A stretch of DNA of 64,000 nucleotides. Source: Babylonia areolata. Lineage: Eukaryota > Mollusca > Gastropoda > Neogastropoda > Buccinidae. The DNA lies in contig NC_134883.1 of NCBI RefSeq assembly GCF_041734735.1, positions 20,120,247 to 20,184,246 of the forward strand, in the 5' to 3' direction. The translations under genes were made by a program, and so were the position numbers. Positions 40,401 through 49,100 of the stretch are shown piece by piece; positions within the stretch are counted from its first letter, which is position 1, and each line of letters starts with the position of its first letter. The notes beneath the pieces were generated by a model. The model was not told the DNA's origin, made no database searches, and was given only the letters and a program-made list of their open reading frames with translations.

Positions 40401-42709
40401 GATATGAAACATCACCATCTGGAGAAATCTTAGCCACACAGAGGAGTCGTCTCCCTTTTACTGTGCTTTTGTTTGCAAAGTTGCCATGTTCTGCTATCAC
40501 AGACAGGCATACAGACATCAGCATTTTTTTTTTGGTTTTTTGTTTTGGTTTTTTGTTTTTGTTTTTTTGTTAGCAAATATATTGGATGGATATGTTATTT
40601 TAAACGTTTCAGAAGGTGAAAGAGATAAAGCACATCTGCTCAACAGCTATGCATGAAATGATATGGAGACAGCAAAGGTTGCTTTGATCAAATAAGGTAC
40701 TAATTTGGTGGTTTCATCAGGGAACATGATCTGTGTAATCTTATCACAGGTAAACTTATTTAAAAAGCAAAAACTGTTACATAAGTAGTGAAATTTAATT
40801 GAATGATTGATCATCCTGAAATGAATCAGGATGAGATTGAAAAAAATTGCATCAGGTTGACATCAGCAATGTGTGGATAAACCAGCATGAATTAATGTGA
40901 TACCATGAGGTATCTGTATTTATATTTGTACATATGACAGGAGTAAAAGAGAATATCTCCTGGTAAATTTGTATGTCTGTACAGTGTATGTGTTTATGTT
41001 TTGTAAGGCTTGTGTCACATTTGATTCCTTTGTTGTTGGTTTTTTGTTGTTGTTACTTTTGTTGCAGTTTGCATTATTGCTTTTTTTGGTGGTTGTTGTT
41101 TGATGAATGCAATGTGCATCATTGACTGATTTTGCAGATTTTGCATTCTGTTGATTGCAGCATTTGGAATGAACAGTGTTTTTTTTTTAATGTTTGTTTC
41201 AGTGCTTGCCTTGAAATTGTTTTTCTGAAATCATTTTGAAATAAGTTTAATGTTATTGAATATGTCTCTGACTCTTAGTTTATTCTGTTTTGTTTTATTT
41301 GGCATTTTACATTTTATCTTGGCTTTGTACTGGTTTTAGTTTTGTTTGTTATATTTTCATTTATTTTAACATTTGAATTGATATATATATACACGAGGGT
41401 CATTCAATAAATAAGGTGAATTTTTCGGTATAAGGACTTCTAATACAGATAGAAGCTTACTTTTTTAAAAATTTTTCAACGTAGTCTCCCAGCACTGTCT
41501 CACACTTTTCCCATCTGTGCATAAGCTTCCATATTCCCTCAGCGTAAAAATCTTTGGACTGATGTCTCAGCCAGTCGCTCACAACACTTTTGACTTCATC
41601 GTCACTTTCAAACTTCGTGCCTCTCGTGAACGCTTTCAAGGGACCAAACAGGTGAAAGTCTGAAGGGGCAAGGTCTGGGCTGTAAGGGGGATGAGGGAGC
41701 AGTTCCCAGCCCAGCTCGTTGATGGTCTGCACTGTTCGGGCTGCTGTGTGAGGCCTTGCGTTGTCATGATGCAAGATGACTCCTTCTGACTGATGACCCC
41801 TGCGTTTGTTCTTTATGTCTTTCTTGACCTGCCTCAGCAGTTCACAGTAGTTGGCACTGTTCACAGTGCTTCCTTTCTCAAGGAATGAAATGGTGATTGG
41901 GCCTTGCATATCCCAAAAAACAGTGAGCATTACCTTCCTCGTGGACTGCTGGGACTTGAACTTCTTCTTCACTGGAGAGCCTACGTGCTTCCACTCCATG
42001 GACTGCCGTTTGGACTCAGGCTCATAGTGCCAAACCCATGTCTCGTCACATGTGACCACCTTCTTCAGAAACTCATCACCATCCTTCTCATAGCGGCAGA
42101 GACACTGCTGGGACAACTCGACCCTCCTCTGTTTGTGCTCTGGAGTAAGCATCTTTGGCACCCACCGGCAGCTGACCTTCGAGTAGCCAAGGTCATCATG
42201 GACAATTTTGTGTGCTGTCACAACAGATAAGCTCAAAGTCCTTGCAATGTCATCCACTGTCACCCTTCTGTCAGACTGAATGAGGTCATTGACTGATTCG
42301 ATCACCTCAGGAGACCTCACTTCTGTAGGCCTTCTAGGCCTGTCTTCATCCTCAACACTGCTCCGTCCTTCTTTAAACAATTTAGCCCACTTGTAGACAT
42401 TTTTTCGGCTGAAACATGTGGCACCATACACAGTTGACATTCTCCTATGAATTTCAACTGGTTTGCACCCTTCAGCAACCAGAAACTTGATAACTGACCG
42501 CTGTTCAATCCTGGAGCATGCTTCTTGGTCGGCCGTCTTTGTTAATCGCCAAAACTCTGAAAGTTTTTTTTAATCTGCAAAACAAATTAAATCCATGTGA
42601 AAAAGAAGTTAAAAAAGAAAAAAAAAGAAAAAGAAAAAAAGAAGTAAGCTTCTATCTGTATTAGAAGTCCTTATACCGAAAAATTCACCTTATTTATTGA
42701 ATGACCCTC

Positions 42710-42752
<43 letters not shown>

Positions 42753-45700
42753 GTTTATTTTATTTTTGTTATTTTCATTTATGCTTATTTTTTCCATTTC
42801 TTTTTACATATATTATTTTGATGAATATATCAAACATAAGAGTAATGGGGGCAAATAAATGCATGTAATTGTAAACATTTTGTTTTTTGAAAATGATGCT
42901 TGAAGATTGAAAAATGTGAAAGATTAAAAAAGATTTTTAAAAATCTGCTTATTTTGTGCCTAGAATGGTGCCCAGTTCCACCATCCTGTCATACAGTCCT
43001 CTTCTGTACTATACAAAGTGGGATGGTAGCGAATGAGACTGAATATAAAGTAAAGGAGTTAGGTGGAAAAAGAATGTATCTAAAAATAAATTGAACGAAT
43101 TAACCTTTTCTTTGCGCATTAGGCTTGTTTTCATCCTGCTCTCATAAAAGGCAGTTTTTTTATTATTATTTTTTTATTTTTATAAGGCAATACAAAAGGT
43201 ATAACATTACATAGGTAAATGTGAAGGAGGGGAGGTAAATGAGGGGAGGTGGGAGGAGAGAGAATGTAAGTTACACATAGTTGTGTGCTTTGCAGGAGTG
43301 TTCATGGAAGCACCCTCAGAATTTGTGGTGGATGCCAGTGCTCTGGACCCTAAGGGGAAGGGGGAGGTGCAGGCCATCATGACCACCCCCTCTGGCCGCA
43401 AACTGCAGATGATAGTAGACAACAAGAAGGATGGCACCTACCCTGTGCTCTACACCCCCACTGAAGAGGGTACGGGTACCTTACCTCTTTTTGTTTTTAA
43501 TTCTTTAGATATGATTTTGAAATACTCTCTACCATTAAAAAAAAATCTATTCCAGATAGTTGGGACAGCAGTAACTGTTCTGATGGTCATAGGCACAACT
43601 TACTATCCATACATAAAATTTTAAATGATGAATAACAAATGCATAAATACATGCTTGTGTTTAAAGGGTACTTTACTTGTCCTTTTCTTTCTTCAGCAAA
43701 AGAAGTTGGAAATAAAAAAAATAAAAGGATATTTGTTTTGTTTGAATTATGTAATTTGATGGATTAGATTGGTTCTTTCTGCTGTGTCCTATTTTGTTTT
43801 TTGTTTTTTTGTTTTATGGACTTTACATATTTAGCATTGGTGGACACTCAGATCAAATGTTAAGTGAATTGTTAGAGGTTTTTTTCTGAAGGATAAAAAA
43901 TATCAGTCATTAAAATAATTTTTTGGTATTTTTGGGTGTAGATTATCGTTTGATTTGTGAGGATTTGAGTTATAGTTTGTCCTTTCTCTTCTTGTAATTC
44001 CCTTGTTTTGGCCTTTGTGTCTGACTGAGTTAAAAGCAGTATTATCAGTGGCTAACATTTCTATTGTTCAGGACCTCATACACTGGATGTGACGTACGAA
44101 GGAATTCCAATTCCTGGAAGCCCCTTCAATGTGAATGCCGTGCCTGGCAATGACGCCAACAGAGTTCGTGCCTATGGACCAGGTGAGGATTATGTCCCCT
44201 TCTCCTCCTCCTTCCCCCTGTCATCCCATTCCCCTCACCCATGAATGTTAGAGGCTGATGAATCGGTTTGTTCAGCACAAAAGAAATAGTCTGTCTGTCA
44301 TCATTTTCACCAGCTGCTGCTGTGTGCTTATTTCCTCAATGTTCTCTGAGGATGATGTCTAGAATTTCTAAAGAGAACATGATCAATGGTATATCCTCTT
44401 TCAGGCAGAGGAAGCTACTTTTCTTCCTCTCCATTTCTCACATACACATGCAGACAGCACACAGAGAGTTGTGAGTGCTTTATTGGCGAGGAAATGGATT
44501 ATGTACACTCATGAAGAACAGGTAAAGAAAGAAACATTGGTAACCACGCCTTCTGGAAGTGAGATGAGGGAAGATGAGCCAACATAATTCAGTTTGTCCC
44601 ACCCCCCCAACCCCCACCTAAGAACACCAACAAAACAAAACAAAAAACAAAACACCACCACATTTACCAGAAACTTATCTTGTAACTATCTTAGCTGCTT
44701 ATACAAATAAATGTATCCATACAGATGTTCTAATTTTTTTTCTGGTGAGCATTCAGTGTGATTTTTATATGATGATTATTATTGATATTACTATTATTTT
44801 ATCGTGTTTTCATATTTCATTTATATTTTATGATGATGTATATAATAATATAATAATAATAATAATATTAATGATGATGATAATAATAATAGTATTATCA
44901 TTATTGTATGCACAAATTGTGTGTCCTATTGAGCACACACACTGAGTTGTTTACACGGCAGGTCTGGAGGGTGGTTTCACCAAGGAACCAGCGGTGTTCA
45001 CTGTGGACATGAAGGGGGCTGGAAAGGGCAACCTGGGTCTGGGCATTGAAGGACCCGTGGAGGCCAAGGTGAAGTGTGACGACAACCGCGATGGCACCTG
45101 CCGAGTGGAGTACATGCCCACCAAGCCTGGATTCTACGATGTTGCCATATCTTTTGGTGACAAGCCCATCCGTGGTGAGTTTTGGGTTAGTCTGTGTCTG
45201 GGATGACAAGCCCATCTGTGTTTAGGTTTAGGTCAGCCAGTGTTTGGGATAAGTCCACGTGTGAAAAATGACTGTTTGATGGACAGTCAGTCCATGGCAG
45301 TCTAGTTTCTGTTGTTAAAATTCACACATATCCCCATGCGATAATACTGTGTGAAAATCAGTAGTGTAGTCTCAGATGACAATTTTTATCCCACAAAAAA
45401 ATGTTTTTATATTTTTCGTCCCACGCCTGAAAATCAACAAACCATTGAAATTGTACTGCTTACCCATCAAGAGTCACAGAATCTTGCATACACAGCAATA
45501 TATTTTTGTGGTATTTGACAAAGGTGCTGAAGGAAAATAAGCCCTGCGATTACATATCATTTCTTGGTTAATGCAAATTTTCCATTGCGTATGAGAAATT
45601 GATAATCAAGCCTGTGATGATGGTGAACATAGATTTTTCCATGACATGTAAAGAACTGATCCAGCCAGTCAACTGTTTCCATGTTTGCCCATCAACAGAC

Positions 45701-46108
45701 TCCCCATTCCGTGTGAAGATCAGCAACCCTGTGGATGCCAGCAAGGTGAAGTGCTATGGACCAGGGCTGGACAGCAAAGAGGTGAAGGCCAACGCTCCTG
45801 CTGTATTCACCGTCGACGCTCGGGATGCTGGAGACGCTCCTCTGGAGGTTACCTATACCGATCCTCAGACTGGTGAGCATGATTATGTCTTGGATTTTTC
45901 TTATTTCTGGGATTTTGTTATATTTCTGTGAATTTTCATATTAATTTTGCTGGTATGATACTCTTGTCACATTTACCCAGATCACATCTACCCACGTTGG
46001 CAACCTGTTGTGCAAATGACTGTAAAGCGCTCAGAGCTTGGACTCTGACCAAGGATAAGGATCCGTATCAACAACATTATCATTTACCAGGATTTGACTT
46101 TCTGCTTT

Positions 46109-46162
<54 letters not shown>

Positions 46163-49100
46163 ATGCACTGCACTTGTGACAGCAAATTTAGAACTGAAGT
46201 AATGCTTTTTTTTTTTTTTTTTTGCGAAAAAACTGTTTCTGAAACCATAACAGCTTTGTCTGAATTTACTTCCAGATAATACCACATATGTTTTTTTTTT
46301 TTTGATGTTTGTGGATTTTATGCTTAAAAAAAAAAGATACATATTTGGGCTTTATATCAGCAAACATGTAAACAATTTCTCTTTAGAAATGATACAGTAT
46401 TCTTGTATCTTGAATCACAAATATATGAAATCACAAAAACAATTGATGTGTATGCATGAAATCATGAGGTGGTGTTTCTGTTGTCCAGGTGCCAAGCAAG
46501 AGGCACAGATTGTGCCAGTGGAGGAAGGCGTATACCAGGCCACGTACGTGCCTCCTGCTGAGGGCAAGTGCAAGGTGGACGTCAAGTATGGCGGAAAACC
46601 TGTTCCCAACAGGTCAGCCTGCTATACTTAGGCCTGTAGAGCTGTAAACTGTGTTAGATGAGAGTGCTGTGGAAATGTTTCATTCTTCTTACTTATTGTT
46701 GGTGATTGTTGCTATGAACAGCCACATAATTTTGAAATTTCTTCCATTCATTTGTATACTGATTGATAAAGATAAAGAATTTAACAATGATGCTGTTGGA
46801 ATTGCTGTTGATCAAAACTTCATGACAGAGCTGAACTCCGTGCTTTCTTTTATAATATGTTCTGTTACCAAATTGACACAGACACCAGCAGCTGTGATCA
46901 GGAATTAAAACAACCCTCTACAACTGTGACTATATGTCTTTCAGAGTCACAGCTCATGCAAATCTGAGTAGGTTCCTGTCAGGATGGAAAAAATACCACT
47001 ATGATGATTTATTCTTCTGACTGGAACTGAACTGATTATCTCCCAGTTGTTAGTCTTGATGATAACCTGTATGCCATAGCAAATGTTAAGTGTCTGTGAA
47101 TAATCTTGCTATTCAAGGGTAGAGAAAATCTTGGGATGTCTGCTTGAATGTTTTTTCATGTGTACTCCTTTTGTCTATATACATATCCATACTTAGTTCA
47201 CATACCTGTAGGTTAAAGAACGTAAATATGGACATCAATAGTTAAAGCATCTGCACTTACTTGCACATGCACACATTCCTGTCAGGCACACTCCTTCACA
47301 TTTTGTGCAAAATATTTCCCACTCATTTCTTTCTCAAACATTCATTTATGTGAGGTGTATATTCATATGCTTCGTAGCAGTGAGTCCACTCTTTGAGTGT
47401 GGTGCATGTTCAACAAGACCCTGTTGTTATTCTTCTTCTTTATTATTATTATTATCATTCCAGCCCCTTCAATATGCGTGTACTGCCTGGTGTGGACCCC
47501 AGCAAAGTTAAGGTGAAAGGTCCTGGAGCAGACAAGAAAGTCTGCGCTAGCATGCCAGCCCAATTCACTGTGGATGCTCGCGACGCAGGTGTGGCTGACT
47601 TGGAGTGCATGATACAGGTAAGTGTAGACAGGTGTATGAATAACAAAACAAAAGGGAGAGGATGGGAATGACATTGGAAAGTGTTATTATTAATGGATGG
47701 GAGGTGTCAGTGAAGTGGAGGTCTGAATCGGTGATTTATCTCCAAGCGGTTTTGTTTTTTTGTGGAGGTTATGGAAATCAGCGTTTGTAGATAGGCATTG
47801 CTGTCACCTGTAATTTTCATTTCTCTGCTGTTTGGCAAAAACTTCAGGATTTATGTCTGAAAACAAAAAGAAGGTGCACATCAAAATAGTGTGTTTAAGT
47901 TTCTGCATTTCCATTTGTATGGAACTAATTTTGAACTGGCACTGTTAGATGAACATGTGAGCAAAAAAGCAAGTATCAGAGATTTTGAGTCAAATGGAAC
48001 CTGGATTTAGCAGTGCAATTGTTGGAAAAACTATTAATTGAAGTATGAGGTTTGTTCCCCAGCTTGTCAAAAAAAAAAAAAAAATTGGACCCTGCTAGCT
48101 GGTTTGATCCAAGCAGCAGAGCACCAGGTTGACAGTAGGTTTTTTTTCCTGTTTATACATTGTATTGTAAGTGTAGTCTTTTTCAGAGGTTTAAATTTGT
48201 GAGCATACTCATGTGGAATGAAGTTATAAGTTATTTGAAAACATACATCATGCATATTTAATGAAAAATATGTGGTGGTGCTTTATATCTATTGTTATCA
48301 ACAAAATGTGATTGATTATTGAAAACATGTTCATGCCTCTCAATGTCTTCTGTCAGTCTGCATGTCATTCATTCTCCCCCACCCTCTTTTATTATTTACT
48401 TTCACTCATTTTTGATTTTTTTTCCATCACACCTCTTATCCCCTTTTTACACATACTATAACGTGGCCAACTGGTGCAGACTCTGACAGGGGTCTGATTC
48501 CTGTCCAATGCAAGCCCCTTGTTTTTGTTTATTCATGGCTTTATTTAATTGTTCATCAATACTAATATTCATTATGTTCTGTGCGTACTAATGTACTTTA
48601 GTATATTTTGCATAAGTGAATGTTTTTGCTTTCATATTTTTTCTTTCACCTTCATTTTTCTTTGCCTAGAAGCTCAGATGTGAAAGAAAAGAAAAACATG
48701 TTACGCTTATTCCTTTCTTCTTCTTCTCCCTCAACTGTGTTCAGAGTCATAGAGGTGTTGCACAGAAGAACCATTCACCAGATTCCTCCAGGTCTGTTGG
48801 TTGTGTGTCAAAATCTGGGTCTGTGCAATTATTCCTTTACCATCCTAAAATAGAATCTTTGTTTCATTTCTCACAGCGCCCAGATGGCACATTCATCCAG
48901 CCCTATGTCCAAGACAACGGAGATGGAACATATGATGTGTTTTACACCCCTGAAGATGCTGGTGACTACGACATCATTGTCAAGTATGGTGGAGAGGATG
49001 TGCCTGGTGCTCCCTTCAGTGTGGAGGCAGTACCCACTGGAGATGCCTCCAAGTGCAAGATCTTAGGTAATGAAAAAAAGTGTTCATTGTATTGTAAAAG

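Larger units (their letters stand above)
39601..43295 (+). other. Intron, 3.7 kb, with mariner insertion
   Basis: AT-rich, with a poly-T run at about 39,788-39,812, T/G-rich low-complexity sequence at 40,524-40,570 and 41,035-41,100, the mariner described separately, and (TA)n runs flanking it. No exon is seen. A 74-codon open frame on the minus strand at 40,300-40,524 is unrecognised. Confidence 0.85.

Noticed and set aside
40300-40524. 74-codon minus-strand frame in the mariner-bearing intron
   Set aside because: Not low complexity, and possibly a scrap of an old transposon, but no motif or ends could be recognised.
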